64,000 nt of DNA from Leeia aquatica (GCF_012641365.1 NZ_JABAIM010000003.1:62001-126000); one strand, 5' to 3'. Shown: positions 25,742-35,434, numbered from the stretch's first letter. Program-made: numbers and translations. Notes: a model not told the origin generated them from the sequence alone.

Positions 25742-26650
25742 TCAGTGCCGAGGCAAATCGGCCTCCGGGCCAGCTGCCTTGCGTGGCCACAACTGTGCGG
25801 TCAGCATGCCTGCCAGCATCAGCCCACAGCCCAGCCAGCCGCGCCCGGTCAAGCGTTCACCCAGCACCCACCAGCCCGCCAGCGCACCAAACACCCCTTC
25901 CATGCTGAAGATAATGGCGGCATGCGACGGAATAGCATGACGCTGAGCCACCATCTGCAAGGTATAGCCCAGGCCCACCGACAAGGCCCCGCCATACGCA
26001 ATGGCATACTTGGCCTGCCACAACGCCACCAGGCTGACCGGCTCGCGCCACAGCGCAACCAGCAGGCTGAGCAGCCCGCAGACCCAGAACTGGATACAGG
26101 CCAGTTGCAGGGCATCATGCCGCCGCGCATAGTAGCCCACCAGCAAGACATGCACCGCCCATACTGCGGCGCTGACCATCTGCAGGCCATCGCCGTAGGA
26201 CAGGGTCAGCTGGTCGGTGACGCTGAGAAAGTACATGCCCACCACCGTCAGCCCCGTGCCCAGCCAAACCCCGGCGCCAGCCTGATGCTTGAGCACCCAG
26301 CCAATCAGCAGCACCAGCACCACGTAAGAGCCCGTAATGAACGCCGCGTTGGTTACACTGGTAGACAGCAGGCCCACTTGCTGGAAATTGATGGCAAACG
26401 ACACCACCGCACCCAGCACCAGACCAGCCAGCCACAAGCTGCGACGTGACGTTGCAGCCATTCCAGGCGGATGCGCCCGCCGCTGCAGTGCCAGCGGTGT
26501 CAGCAACAAAGCCCCCAGCAGAAAGCGCGATGCCGTGTACAGAAACGGCCCCACCACATCCATGCCCAGACGCTGGGCGACAAAGGTGGTACCCCAGATA
26601 GCCGCCGCCAGCAACATCAGGCCATCGGCACGCAAAGACGAACGATTCAT
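25742..26650 (-). CDS. EamA/DMT superfamily transporter
   Basis: The 302-residue protein has ten predicted TM helices in two EamA repeats. The first starts GLMLLAAAIWGTTFVAQRLGMD and the second includes GLQMVSAAVWAVHVLLVGYYARR; the late segment AAIIFSMEGVFGALAGWWVLGERL is typical of the family. I start at the ATG at 26650, where the first helix begins; the longer open frame adds an unlikely leader. It is convergent with the ATPase gene with 7 bases between. Substrate is unknown; exporters of amino acids or metabolites are common in the family. Confidence 0.85.
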   Translation of the reverse strand: MNRSSLRADGLMLLAAAIWGTTFVAQRLGMDVVGPFLYTASRFLLGALLLTPLALQRRAHPPGMAATSRRSLWLAGLVLGAVVSFAINFQQVGLLSTSVTNAAFITGSYVVLVLLIGWVLKHQAGAGVWLGTGLTVVGMYFLSVTDQLTLSYGDGLQMVSAAVWAVHVLLVGYYARRHDALQLACIQFWVCGLLSLLVALWREPVSLVALWQAKYAIAYGGALSVGLGYTLQMVAQRHAIPSHAAIIFSMEGVFGALAGWWVLGERLTGRGWLGCGLMLAGMLTAQLWPRKAAGPEADLPRH

Positions 26651-26714
26651 GCGACGCTTTACCACACACAAACCCCGAGCCTGCCCGAAAGCCCGCCCAA
26701 GGGCAAGCCTGATC

Positions 26715-27935
26715 TCAGTCGGTGCGCTGAAACAGCAGGCTGGCGTTGGTGCCACCAAAGCCAATGCTGTTGGACAATACCGTGCCCAGCCGACATGGAG
26801 TGTGCTGGCGAACGATCGGTAGATCGGCAAACTCAGGGTCAAGTTGATCCAGGTTGGCTGAGCCCGCCACAAAGCCGTGTCGCATCATCAGCAGGCAAAA
26901 AATGGCTTCATGTGCACTGATCGCCCCAATCGAGTGGCCAGACAGGCCCTTGGTCGCCGAAACAAGGGGCATATGCTCGCCAAACAGGCGGCGAATGGCC
27001 TGCACTTCCGCACGATCGCCCAGCACCGTGGCGGTGGCATGCGGGTTCAGGTAGTCCACCACCGGCTCACCGGCCTGCGCCAGCGCCAGCGCCTGCTGCA
27101 TGGCCTGAAGAATGCCATCGCTATCAGGCTGAACCATGTCCGATGCCGTATTGCTGGCCCCATAGCCGCTCAGCTCAGCATAGACCCGCGCCTTGCGTTG
27201 CCGGGCACAATCGGCCGCCTCCAGCAGCAGGACACCTGCACCGCCTGCAATGGCGAACCCGTCCCGGTCCTGCGCAAAGGGGCGACATGCCTGCGCTGGG
27301 GTGTGGTTATAGCGGGTGGTCAGGGCCCCGAGGGGTTCATACAAAGCCGTGGCGACCGCACTCACCTCTTCCGCACCGCCCACCCAGGCCCGGTCAATCA
27401 GACCGCTGCGTATCATCGCCCATGCTGTCCCGATACAGTGCGCAGACGTGGCACATGCCGCGGTAATGCCAAAGCTGGGGCCATTGATCTGAAACGCCTG
27501 TGCAAGATTGGCCGCCACCGTACTCGACATGACTTGCGGAATGTAATAAGGCCGCAGTTTGTCGATACCGCGCCCGCGCAGGGTGCCCAGCGCCTCATCA
27601 AACTGTTGTGGCGCTGACATGCCAGAGCCAATGAACAAGGCTGTTCGGCTATCGTGCAACAACGCTGACGGTAAAGCAGCATCATCCACCGCTCGCTGCA
27701 TGGCATGATAAGCATACACGGCGGCATCACCCATGAAGCGGCGTAACTTGCGGTCAATCGTGGGCAGTCCACCCAGATCCGGCACTCCGGCCACCTGGCT
27801 GCTTAACTGGGCCTCCGCAAACGCGGGGACCTGCCGGATACCACTTTGGCCGGTCTGCAAGGCCCGCGTCACCGTCGCCAGATCATTCCCCAGGCAAGAG
27901 ACGATGCCCATGCCGGTCACCCATACCCGCCGCAT
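26715..27935 (-). CDS. Additional beta-ketoacyl-ACP synthase (FabB-like) of aryl polyene cluster
   Basis: The 406-residue enzyme resembles FabB: ACATSAHCIG holds the active Cys near 164, YLNPHATATVLGD the first His, and SATKGLSGHSIGA the second His, followed by GFGGTNASL. The Cys-His-His triad is complete, so it should be catalytic. It is the last gene of the aryl polyene operon, 3 bases after apeR. The usual set (apeC, apeO and apeR) is already present, making this a fourth ketosynthase-type protein. It may set starter or chain length, or work in a lipid anchor pathway. Confidence 0.88.
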   Translation of the reverse strand: MRRVWVTGMGIVSCLGNDLATVTRALQTGQSGIRQVPAFAEAQLSSQVAGVPDLGGLPTIDRKLRRFMGDAAVYAYHAMQRAVDDAALPSALLHDSRTALFIGSGMSAPQQFDEALGTLRGRGIDKLRPYYIPQVMSSTVAANLAQAFQINGPSFGITAACATSAHCIGTAWAMIRSGLIDRAWVGGAEEVSAVATALYEPLGALTTRYNHTPAQACRPFAQDRDGFAIAGGAGVLLLEAADCARQRKARVYAELSGYGASNTASDMVQPDSDGILQAMQQALALAQAGEPVVDYLNPHATATVLGDRAEVQAIRRLFGEHMPLVSATKGLSGHSIGAISAHEAIFCLLMMRHGFVAGSANLDQLDPEFADLPIVRQHTPCRLGTVLSNSIGFGGTNASLLFQRTD

Positions 27936-27938
27936 GTC

Positions 27939-29159
27939 TTATACCCTGGCAAAAATCAAAGAGGTATTGATACCACCAAAGGCGAAGTTATTGCTCATGG
28001 TGTATTCGGTATCCAGACTGCGATGCTGCTGAACAATATGATCCAGCGCTGCGCAGGCCGGGTCCGGATCCGTCAGGTTGAGGGTGGGCGCAAAGGCTTT
28101 GCCCCGCATCATTTCAATCAACCACCATGCCTCAATCGCACCGCAGGCCCCCAGCGTATGTCCGAGATAGCTCTTCATGCTGCTGACCGGTACCTGCTCG
28201 CCCAGTACGCGCTGGGTTGCATGGCTTTCAGCGATATCACCACGGGTGGTTGCCGTGCCATGGGCACTGACATAATCAATGGCCGACGCGGGCAGAGCGG
28301 CATCATCCAGCGCCATCAGCATGGCCTCTGCCATGGTGTCCGACTCCGGCTGGGTGATGTGGGCACCATCCGAGTTGGTGGCAAATCCAATGACTTCTGC
28401 ATAGATGGTGGCACCACGGGCCAAGGCATGCTCCCGCTCTTCCAGCACCAGGGTCGCTGCGCCTTCGCCGGTCACCAGTCCATCCCGGTTTCGGTCAAAG
28501 GGTCGCGGCGTCATGTGGGGTTCATCATTGCGAACCGAGGTGGCAAACAGCAGATCAAACACCACGGCGGAGGCCTCTGTCAGCTCTTCCGCCCCACCCG
28601 CCAGCATGATGTCCTGCTTGCCCATGCGAATGGTTTCAAATGCATAGCCAATCGCTTGGCTACCGGAGGTACAGGCGCTGGAGGTCGGAATCACACGCCC
28701 AGTCAGACCAAAATGCAGGGCCGCATTGACCGCCGTGGTGTGCGGCATCATCTGGATGTAGGAAGTGGCATTCAGCGACATCATGCTGCGCTGGTCGAAC
28801 ATCGCGCCAAAGGCACGTACCGGCTCCATGCTGCCCGCAGAGGAGCCATAGGCAATCCCGGTTCGTCCCTGCTTCAGCACAGCATCTTCCAGCAGACCCG
28901 CCTGGGTCAGGGCCAGCTCCGTCGCGCGTACGGCCAGCAAAGACACACGCCCCATGGAGCGAATCTGCTTGCGTGGGTAATGGGGGGGCACGGTAAACGA
29001 TACCGGCGCGCCAAGCACCGTATTCAGGCCCTCCAGATCCGCCCATTCCGTCATGCGTCGTACCGCATTACGCCCTTCGCGCAGCCGGGCGTCAACGCTG
29101 GCCCAATCACTGCCCAAGGCAGTGACACCGCCCATGCCCGTTACCACCACGCGCCTCAT
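27939..29159 (-). CDS. apeR: Aryl polyene beta-ketoacyl-ACP synthase ApeR
   Basis: The 406-residue ketosynthase is FabF-like: SSACTSGSQAIG contains the active Cys, VSAHGTATTRGD and KSYLGHTLGACGA supply the two His, and NNFAFGGINTSL closes the family. Position directly after apeQ matches the apeO-P-Q-R order known from the E. coli and Xenorhabdus aryl polyene clusters. It should carry out a chain-elongation or priming condensation on the cluster ACPs. Its ATG overlaps the apeQ stop by 4 bases. Confidence 0.88.
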   Translation of the reverse strand: MRRVVVTGMGGVTALGSDWASVDARLREGRNAVRRMTEWADLEGLNTVLGAPVSFTVPPHYPRKQIRSMGRVSLLAVRATELALTQAGLLEDAVLKQGRTGIAYGSSAGSMEPVRAFGAMFDQRSMMSLNATSYIQMMPHTTAVNAALHFGLTGRVIPTSSACTSGSQAIGYAFETIRMGKQDIMLAGGAEELTEASAVVFDLLFATSVRNDEPHMTPRPFDRNRDGLVTGEGAATLVLEEREHALARGATIYAEVIGFATNSDGAHITQPESDTMAEAMLMALDDAALPASAIDYVSAHGTATTRGDIAESHATQRVLGEQVPVSSMKSYLGHTLGACGAIEAWWLIEMMRGKAFAPTLNLTDPDPACAALDHIVQQHRSLDTEYTMSNNFAFGGINTSLIFARV

Positions 29160-29887
29160 GCCAGCCCCCCATTGATGCTGATCACTTGCCGGGTCAGATA
29201 GGCCGCGCCGTCCGAGAACAGAAAACCCACGGTCGCTGCCACCTCCTCAGGCTTGCCCATGCGCCCCATCGGGATCAATTTCATCATGTCTTCGGTGGGA
29301 AGTTGCGCCACCATATCGGTTTCAATCAGCCCGGGAGCCACACAGTTCACCGTGATTTTCCGGCTGGCCAGCTCCAGGGCCAAGGCTTTGGACGCGGCAA
29401 TCAGCCCGCCTTTGGCCGCGCTGTAGTTGACCTGCCCCCGGTTGCCAATCAAGCCGGATACGGAGGCCAGGGTCACAACCCGGCCCCCTTGCCGCAACCG
29501 GATCATGGGCATGGTCAGCGGATGCAGAACGTTGTAAAACCCGTTCAAACCGGTATCAATCACCTGGTCCCAGTCTGGTGCGGTCAATGCCGGGAAGGCC
29601 TGATCGCGGTTGATGCCGGCATTCAGCACCACGCCCCAGTATGCCCCGTTCGCTTCAATATCCGCCTCCAGTACCGCACGGACAGTATCCCGCTCACACA
29701 CATCAAATTGCAGCACGCGGGCGGACTGATCACTCAGGCTAGCCACCTGCTGGGCGACCTGCTCTGCCTCATCCCGCTGTTGCCGGCAATGCACGGTGAC
29801 GGCAAAGCCTGCTGAAGCCAACTGTAGCGCAACCGCCTTGCCGATACCCCGGCTGGAACCCGTCACCAACACTCGACGCACACTCAC
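29156..29887 (-). CDS. apeQ: Aryl polyene 3-ketoacyl-ACP reductase ApeQ
   Basis: This 243-residue short-chain dehydrogenase of the FabG type has the cofactor loop GSSRGIGKA at 11-19, NAGINRDQAF near 88, a catalytic Ser in LASVSGLIG, and Tyr and Lys in NYSAAKGG. It would reduce the beta-keto group after each condensation using NADPH. It lies between apeP and apeR with 4-base overlaps on both sides. Confidence 0.9.
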   Translation of the reverse strand: MSVRRVLVTGSSRGIGKAVALQLASAGFAVTVHCRQQRDEAEQVAQQVASLSDQSARVLQFDVCERDTVRAVLEADIEANGAYWGVVLNAGINRDQAFPALTAPDWDQVIDTGLNGFYNVLHPLTMPMIRLRQGGRVVTLASVSGLIGNRGQVNYSAAKGGLIAASKALALELASRKITVNCVAPGLIETDMVAQLPTEDMMKLIPMGRMGKPEEVAATVGFLFSDGAAYLTRQVISINGGLA

Positions 29888-30351
29888 AGCGTACGCTCCT
29901 TGTATAAAAACGCCTGGAAGTCGTCAGGCTCGAACACCGTCAGCGTCGCTTCCGCCACCGTCTCTCCACCGTCGGCCAGCTCGATGCGGCAGTCATACGC
30001 ACCCACTCCGGTGTCGTCTCGAAAAGCTTGGGTCGCCTGAATCCGCAATCCTTTTCCGGCAGGCAAACATGCCATCATGGCCGTATATTTCCGTGTCCCC
30101 AGCAGTGCGCCAAGGCGCGGCGGGCGACCTTGCATTCGTGCCAGCATGCCAACATGCACCCCCACCGTCTGTGCCATCAACTCAATACCAATCCAGGCCG
30201 GCATGTCTCCGGCCTCGGACGCATACCATGCGGCTGAATCAGTCTTCGCCGTGCAGCATGCCTGTGTGGCATCCACATGCTCAATAGCATGCACCAGCAG
30301 CATATCGCCTCGGTGGCCCAGCACCGTTTCAATCGCTGGATAGCTTGTCAT
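29884..30351 (-). CDS. apeP: Aryl polyene 3-hydroxyacyl-ACP dehydratase ApeP
   Basis: The 155-residue hotdog-fold protein begins MTSYPAIETVLGHRGDMLLVHAI, and the central helix WIGIELMAQTVGVHVGM has the acidic residue and helix shape of FabA/ApeP dehydratases. I chose the ATG at 30351 because it overlaps the apeO stop as ATGA, the pattern at most junctions here; upstream starts would extend deep into apeO. Working with ApeI, it should remove water to leave trans double bonds in the growing polyene. Confidence 0.85.
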   Translation of the reverse strand: MTSYPAIETVLGHRGDMLLVHAIEHVDATQACCTAKTDSAAWYASEAGDMPAWIGIELMAQTVGVHVGMLARMQGRPPRLGALLGTRKYTAMMACLPAGKGLRIQATQAFRDDTGVGAYDCRIELADGGETVAEATLTVFEPDDFQAFLYKERTL

Positions 30352-31538
30352 GCGCCACCTCCCAGGATCAGGCTCAGGTTGTTGCCACCAAAGGCAAATG
30401 AATTGCTCATCGCGTAGCGCGGCCCTGGACGCCATTGTTGCCCCACTTGCACGAGAGGCAGCGCAGGCAACGCAGGATCCGCGACACCATCCCAGCAGTG
30501 CGGAGGCAGTCGGCCTTGGGTATCCGTCAGACTCAGATAGCAAAATGCGGCCTCCAGCGCCCCGGCAGCCCCCAATGCATGGCCCGTCATACCCTTGGTG
30601 CCACTCACCGGCACCCCATGCGGGAAAACACGGTCCACCGCCTTGCTTTCCATGGCATCATTCTTGATCGTGGCGGTGGCATGCAGGTTCAGGTAACCGA
30701 TGGACGTTTCATCCAGCCCCGCATCGCGCAATGCGGCCTGCATGGCAGCGCTTGCACCGAGCCCTTCTGGCTCTGGTGCAGAGATGTGATAGGCATCGCT
30801 ACTTTCCCCGGCACCCAGCAGTTGCACTGCCCCCGGCTCGGCTGACAGGATGAACACCGCCGCCCCTTCGCCGATGTTGATCCCTGCCCGGTTGAGGGAC
30901 AGCGGGTTGGTCAGTTCACTGGTGGTGGATTCCAAGGCGGTAAAGCCATTCAACGTCAAACGACACAAGGTGTCCACGCCGCCAGTAATGACCGCATCAC
31001 ACATCCCGCTCTGCACCAGGTTTCGCGCACTGACCAGCGCCTTGCTCCCGGAGGTACAAGCGGTGGAGATACAGTACGCCGGGCCGGTCAGCTCGAGCCA
31101 GTCCGCCAGGAACCGTGCCGGATCACCTAGGTCGATCTGTTCAAACTGGAACCCTTCGGGCAACTGACCCTGTGCCGCATGTGCTTCCAGCGCCCATTCA
31201 GCGTGGTCTACCCCCGAGGTGCTGGTTCCCAGCACCACACCGATGCGGTGTGCCGGGTAGCGTTGCTTGCAGCGCTCAACTTCTTGCATGATCTGCTGTA
31301 CCGCAGCCAGCAGCAGGCGGTTGTTCCGGCTGGCCCGGGCCTGCCAGGCTGGCGGTAGTATCGGCAACGTTGCCGCCACACGCCCGACCCGTACAGCGGC
31401 ATTGTGATCATGAGCCAGCCAGCCCTGCTCCAGCACCAGCCCCTGCTGCTGACCCGCAAACAGCGCTTCAGCAACGGTATCCGTATCCGCACCCAGCGCA
31501 CACAGCAGACCGGGGCGCGTCAGATAGCAAGATTTCAT
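30348..31538 (-). CDS. apeO: Aryl polyene beta-ketoacyl-ACP synthase ApeO
   Basis: The 396-residue ketosynthase keeps the triad: Cys in ISTACTSGSKAL, His in LNLHATATIKND, and His in GTKGMTGHALGAAGA, with SFAFGGNNLSL at the end. In the characterised systems ApeO pairs with ApeC, a partner lacking the active Cys, to form the elongating heterodimer; the same pair exists here, though separated by 11 kb. It overlaps apeN and apeP by 4 bases. Confidence 0.88.
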   Translation of the reverse strand: MKSCYLTRPGLLCALGADTDTVAEALFAGQQQGLVLEQGWLAHDHNAAVRVGRVAATLPILPPAWQARASRNNRLLLAAVQQIMQEVERCKQRYPAHRIGVVLGTSTSGVDHAEWALEAHAAQGQLPEGFQFEQIDLGDPARFLADWLELTGPAYCISTACTSGSKALVSARNLVQSGMCDAVITGGVDTLCRLTLNGFTALESTTSELTNPLSLNRAGINIGEGAAVFILSAEPGAVQLLGAGESSDAYHISAPEPEGLGASAAMQAALRDAGLDETSIGYLNLHATATIKNDAMESKAVDRVFPHGVPVSGTKGMTGHALGAAGALEAAFCYLSLTDTQGRLPPHCWDGVADPALPALPLVQVGQQWRPGPRYAMSNSFAFGGNNLSLILGGGA

Positions 31539-32095
31539 GGGCCGTTCCCCTCCTCCAGTTGCCGGGTATCCACGATCACGCCTGCAGCAGGCAACTCAAA
31601 ACGCAAGCGCGAATAAGGCGGGTGTGATCCTTGCCACTGAATGCGCAGCACATCCTGCCCATCTTGCATCAGTCGTCTTCCACCCGCGTCTTCGACCAGT
31701 TGTACACCGTCAGACAAGCCCCGCCGTACCTGCTCTACCGGCCAGAACGCCAGCTGCATGAGCGCAGGCAAAAGGGCGGGTGGCAATTTGCCTTTCAGCG
31801 CGTCAAGCTGCCATACGCTCAATTGCCCGTTGTCCCAATCGACTTTCAGCAGGGTCTGGCCCAAGGGGCTCACCCCGGCCAGCTGCATCCGCGGCCCGCT
31901 GACTTGCAAACGACTGAGCAACTGGAAACGGTCATCACCGTGCGCCACTTGAGTCAGACCATCCGCATCCATCGCAGGGCCTGCTTGGGTACTCAGGCAA
32001 TAGTGTGCTGAAATCGACAGCCGACTGCAGTGCTCCGGCAGGCTCATGCATGCGGGTAACAGGGCCGTCAGCATCATCATCATGCACCAGCGCAT
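31535..32095 (-). CDS. apeN: Aryl polyene outer-membrane lipoprotein ApeN (DUF3261)
   Basis: The 186-residue protein starts with a short signal and lipobox (LTALLPAC), making it a lipoprotein. The rest is a soluble beta-rich domain similar to DUF3261 proteins that accompany ApeL and ApeM. GGGAGG six bases upstream decides for the ATG at 32095 over the run of four Met codons further in. It probably receives the aryl polyene lipid at the outer membrane, in a manner like LolB. It overlaps apeM by 16 bases. Confidence 0.8.
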   Translation of the reverse strand: MRWCMMMMLTALLPACMSLPEHCSRLSISAHYCLSTQAGPAMDADGLTQVAHGDDRFQLLSRLQVSGPRMQLAGVSPLGQTLLKVDWDNGQLSVWQLDALKGKLPPALLPALMQLAFWPVEQVRRGLSDGVQLVEDAGGRRLMQDGQDVLRIQWQGSHPPYSRLRFELPAAGVIVDTRQLEEGNGP

Positions 32096-34416
32096 CGTGC
32101 CCTCCCAAATGTCAGCGACAGCGGAGCCAGCAGAACCGAACAGATAATGCCAAACAGCAGTACGGTGCCGAACTGGTTCAAGGCAGGCATGCTCGACAGA
32201 CTGAGCAAGCCAAATGACAACACAGTCGTCGCGGCCGACAGCAAGACCCCGGCGAAGGGCACCGGATTACGAACCCCGGCCTCCAGCAAGAAAATCGCGT
32301 AATTCACCCCGACGCCCAGCACCAGCATCAAGCCCATCAGACTGAACAGGGTAAACGGCTGCCCGGTCAAACCATACGCTGACAAGGAGACCGCCAGGGC
32401 CACCAGATTGGGCAGCATGATGGCACAGGCATTTCGCAGCCGATAGCGTACCAGCAAGACCAGCAACACCATGCCCATGGCACCTGGCAGCCAGTAATAG
32501 CCTAATTGTCGATACTGCTGAAACATGCGGGATACACTTCTGGCCTTGTTGACCACCGTCACTCCGGGCAGGCCGCGTGCCACGGCATCCAGGTCCAGTC
32601 GTCCATCGTCACCTTGCAGGATCAGGATCAAGCCCTTTTGCCCTCCCGGCAAAGGCATCACCTGGTGGCGGTATACCCCGGCAAGTGGCTGCTGCATCCA
32701 GTGATCCAGCGTCAGTACCGGCCATGTACTGCGGGACTGCCAGCGGTTCATGGCCTCGTCTGGAAAACCTAGTGCCTGCATGACGGGCAGCACTGCTGAT
32801 GCCGGTAAGCGCTGGCGTAACAAGGCCTGGTCTCCACGCTGCTGTGCCACCGGCGGCACGAGGTCCGATACGGCGGTGAACCCGGACACCCCCTGCCCAA
32901 GGTGCTCGCGCAGGCGGCTGACCAACACGGCTTCACGCTGCAAGGCCTGCTCGGCATCCGCACCTTCGGTCAAAAAGAAACGACTGGCTTCACTGATGCC
33001 TACCAGCTGTCGAACCTGCCGCTCCTCCGCAACCAGCTGCGCAGGATGGGATACCAGCAGGTGGATATCATCATTGCCTTGCAAGCGAAGCCAGCCCGGC
33101 AGACAGGCCAGCAGCAAAGCGCCTACCAACAGGACGCCTCGCCCCAGCGTCATCCTGGCCAGCCACCAATGCAACACGGCCGCAGGCCAGCGCACCCGCC
33201 GCAATCCATCATGCTGACCAGGCTTTTGCACCCATCGTGGCAACAGCAGTGCGACCGATAACCAGGCGGCAACCAAGCCGGCAAACGCAAACAGGGCAAT
33301 CTGGCTGATGGCCGGGAATGGCGTCAAGGTGAGCGCCCCATACCCCAGCAGGCTGGTACACAGGGCGACCAATAATCCAGGTAACACGCGGCGCATGCCT
33401 TGGCGTGCCTCCCAGCGTGATCCGGCCTCCAGATGCGCAGCAAAATACTGAATGGCGTAATCAATGGCCTCGCCAATCAGGCTGACACCAAACACCAGGG
33501 TGATGAGGTGAATTTTGCCGTAAACCAGCAAGACGGCCGCACAGCTGAATACCATGCCAATCCCAACCGTCAGCATGCCCAGCAGCAAAGGCTTGATCGA
33601 GCGGAACAGCAACCACAGCAACAGCAGAACCCCAAGCAGTGAACCACCTCCGATCAGGTCCACCTCATGACTGGCCTGCTCCCGAGCACTGCTGGCATAA
33701 AACAGGGCGCCGGTGCGTAACAGTTGCACCCCGGGGTGCTGAGCCTTGACCTCTCGTTCAGCCTGCTGCAAACCCGTGATGACGGCCCGTTGCGTCGCCG
33801 CATCAAACGCCGCCCCTTGTGGCTCCAGCACCAGCAGCACGTAAGTCTGACCTGACTGCCGTGCGACCAGCACCCCTTGCTCTTGCTGCAGGCGGGTTTG
33901 CGCCAGTGGCAACTGCCCCAGCCAGCGCTGCAAGTAGCCGAAGGGGTCAAGTGAAGGGGGGGTCGGAATCCCATCCTGAAAAGGTGCCCCCAATCGACGC
34001 AGCAACTGGTGTTGTACGTCCGGTGTGGCCTGTTGTAGTTGTTGCCGATCAATCGCCGTCAGCAGACCCGGTGCATACGGCAGATAGGTATCCAGCAGTT
34101 GTTGGGCATTGAAGGTCGGGACCTCCAGCACCACTCGACGAAACGCCGGGCTGTGGCGCAGCACGCTCGCCAGCTGGTGCGCGGCGGCATGTGCTTGCGC
34201 CGCATCCTTCGCCCCTGCCAGCAGCAGGATGCGGTTGCCCAACTGCCCGTAGAGGGCATTGACCGCTTGCTCAGCGTGGCTGTTCTGCTCGGTCGCAGGC
34301 AGCAGGCGCAGCAAATCGGTTTCCAGCACACCGCCACGCAGGAAGGCACTCAACACCCAGGCGCCACACAAGCCCGCCAACGCCAGCCACCACCACGGTA
34401 ACCACCGCCGCATCAA
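32080..34416 (-). CDS. apeM: Aryl polyene MMPL/RND family exporter ApeM
   Basis: The 778-residue membrane protein has an N-terminal TM helix, a periplasmic domain (about 30-245), a block of five to six TM helices, a second TM and periplasmic domain (about 425-635), and a final helix block. SLIGEAIDYAIQYF and LGVGVNYAIFLLEA are the MMPL/RND helix-4 signatures repeated in each half. It is expected to move the aryl polyene lipid across or out of the inner membrane, together with ApeL and ApeN encoded on either side. Confidence 0.85.
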   Translation of the reverse strand: MMRRWLPWWWLALAGLCGAWVLSAFLRGGVLETDLLRLLPATEQNSHAEQAVNALYGQLGNRILLLAGAKDAAQAHAAAHQLASVLRHSPAFRRVVLEVPTFNAQQLLDTYLPYAPGLLTAIDRQQLQQATPDVQHQLLRRLGAPFQDGIPTPPSLDPFGYLQRWLGQLPLAQTRLQQEQGVLVARQSGQTYVLLVLEPQGAAFDAATQRAVITGLQQAEREVKAQHPGVQLLRTGALFYASSAREQASHEVDLIGGGSLLGVLLLLWLLFRSIKPLLLGMLTVGIGMVFSCAAVLLVYGKIHLITLVFGVSLIGEAIDYAIQYFAAHLEAGSRWEARQGMRRVLPGLLVALCTSLLGYGALTLTPFPAISQIALFAFAGLVAAWLSVALLLPRWVQKPGQHDGLRRVRWPAAVLHWWLARMTLGRGVLLVGALLLACLPGWLRLQGNDDIHLLVSHPAQLVAEERQVRQLVGISEASRFFLTEGADAEQALQREAVLVSRLREHLGQGVSGFTAVSDLVPPVAQQRGDQALLRQRLPASAVLPVMQALGFPDEAMNRWQSRSTWPVLTLDHWMQQPLAGVYRHQVMPLPGGQKGLILILQGDDGRLDLDAVARGLPGVTVVNKARSVSRMFQQYRQLGYYWLPGAMGMVLLVLLVRYRLRNACAIMLPNLVALAVSLSAYGLTGQPFTLFSLMGLMLVLGVGVNYAIFLLEAGVRNPVPFAGVLLSAATTVLSFGLLSLSSMPALNQFGTVLLFGIICSVLLAPLSLTFGRARCAGA

Positions 34417-35030
34417 GGCTGTCCCAGCAGCGCACGTTCATCGCCAGTCAGCTGCTCCGCCTCGGTAACACCCTGAAATGTAATCACGGTTGCATCACCG
34501 CTGGTTTCCTCAATGCGGATGCGCTCAACATTACGCCCCCCCGTCATGTGCACCTGCTTCATGAATTGGGCTACAGGCCCCGGCTTGGGTTGCAATTGCA
34601 TCTGCCAAGCGTCTATCTGACCATTGGCCTGCACCATGAACAGGTCTTGCAAGGATTGCGTCTGTGCACCCAACAGGCTCCGGAACACCTTGCTGACCTG
34701 GGCGATTGCAGGCACCTCTTTGCTGGTCCGGACCAGCCGCTTGCCTTGCTCATCAATTTCAATCACCCGGTCATCCTGCATGATGTAGCTGACCTTGATG
34801 GGTGACTCCAGGCTCCACAGTGCGCCCTTGCCCGCCACAAACACAAAGCGCCCCTTGCTGATCAGCGGCTTTTTGAATGCAGCCATCTGCTTCTCTTGCA
34901 CAAAGGTAGCCCGTAACACCGGTTTCTTGTCCAAGCGCTGGCTGAAGCGGCTCGCCAATTCGTCAGCAAGCGGCAAAGCGGCGTACAGCGGCTGGCTTAT
35001 CAGCAGCAGGGTGACGATCAGGAATCGCAT
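34413..35030 (-). CDS. apeL: Aryl polyene LolA-like carrier ApeL
   Basis: The 205-residue protein has a signal peptide (MRFLIVTLLLISQPLYA) and the LolA-like fold, with RATFVQEKQMAAFKKPLISKGRF at the start of the mature region. LolA proteins carry lipids through the periplasm; this one likely moves the aryl polyene product from ApeM to ApeN. It overlaps apeK by 13 bases and apeM by 4. Confidence 0.85.
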   Translation of the reverse strand: MRFLIVTLLLISQPLYAALPLADELASRFSQRLDKKPVLRATFVQEKQMAAFKKPLISKGRFVFVAGKGALWSLESPIKVSYIMQDDRVIEIDEQGKRLVRTSKEVPAIAQVSKVFRSLLGAQTQSLQDLFMVQANGQIDAWQMQLQPKPGPVAQFMKQVHMTGGRNVERIRIEETSGDATVITFQGVTEAEQLTGDERALLGQP

Positions 35031-35434
35031 AAGGCTTTGCCTCGCTCCAGCAAACAGGCGGGAGAAACGAACTGCATTTCCCCTGTTTTCAGACAGACGG
35101 CCACCTGGGTGGTGACCGCTTTGGTCAGGCGCGCACCCTGTTCGTCATGAATTTCATAGGACAGTTTGAGCCGGTTTTCGTACTCCAGCAGTGTCGCCGT
35201 CACCGCCAGGCGCTGCCCATAGCGTGCAGGTCGCACATACTTCAGATTGCATTCGACCACGGGCCATGCAAAGCCTGAAGCCTTCATCTGCGGGTAGTCG
35301 TAATCCAGCTTGCGCAGCAAGGCACAGCGGGCGATCTCCAGATACTTGATGTAGTGCCCGTGCCAGACCACATCCATGGTATCAATATCATGGAAAGGGA
35401 CGTCGACCCAGATGGTTTCATGCAGCGGCGTCAT
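35018..35434 (-). CDS. apeK: Aryl polyene thioesterase ApeK (4HBT hotdog family)
   Basis: This is a 138-residue hotdog thioesterase with the 4-hydroxybenzoyl-CoA thioesterase motif FHDIDTMDVVWHGHYIKYLE at the N-terminus, where Asp is the usual catalytic residue. I start at the ATG at 35434, which overlaps the end of the ammonia-lyase gene by 17 bases; the longer open frame lies wholly inside that gene. It may trim stalled chains from the ACPs or release the finished polyene. Confidence 0.8.
   Translation of the reverse strand: MTPLHETIWVDVPFHDIDTMDVVWHGHYIKYLEIARCALLRKLDYDYPQMKASGFAWPVVECNLKYVRPARYGQRLAVTATLLEYENRLKLSYEIHDEQGARLTKAVTTQVAVCLKTGEMQFVSPACLLERGKALCDS

Noticed and set aside
27846-29201. 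A 451-codon plus-strand frame opposite apeR
   Set aside because: It is antisense to a complete ketosynthase with an intact triad; the translated sequence is His/Gln/Gly-rich and unstructured.
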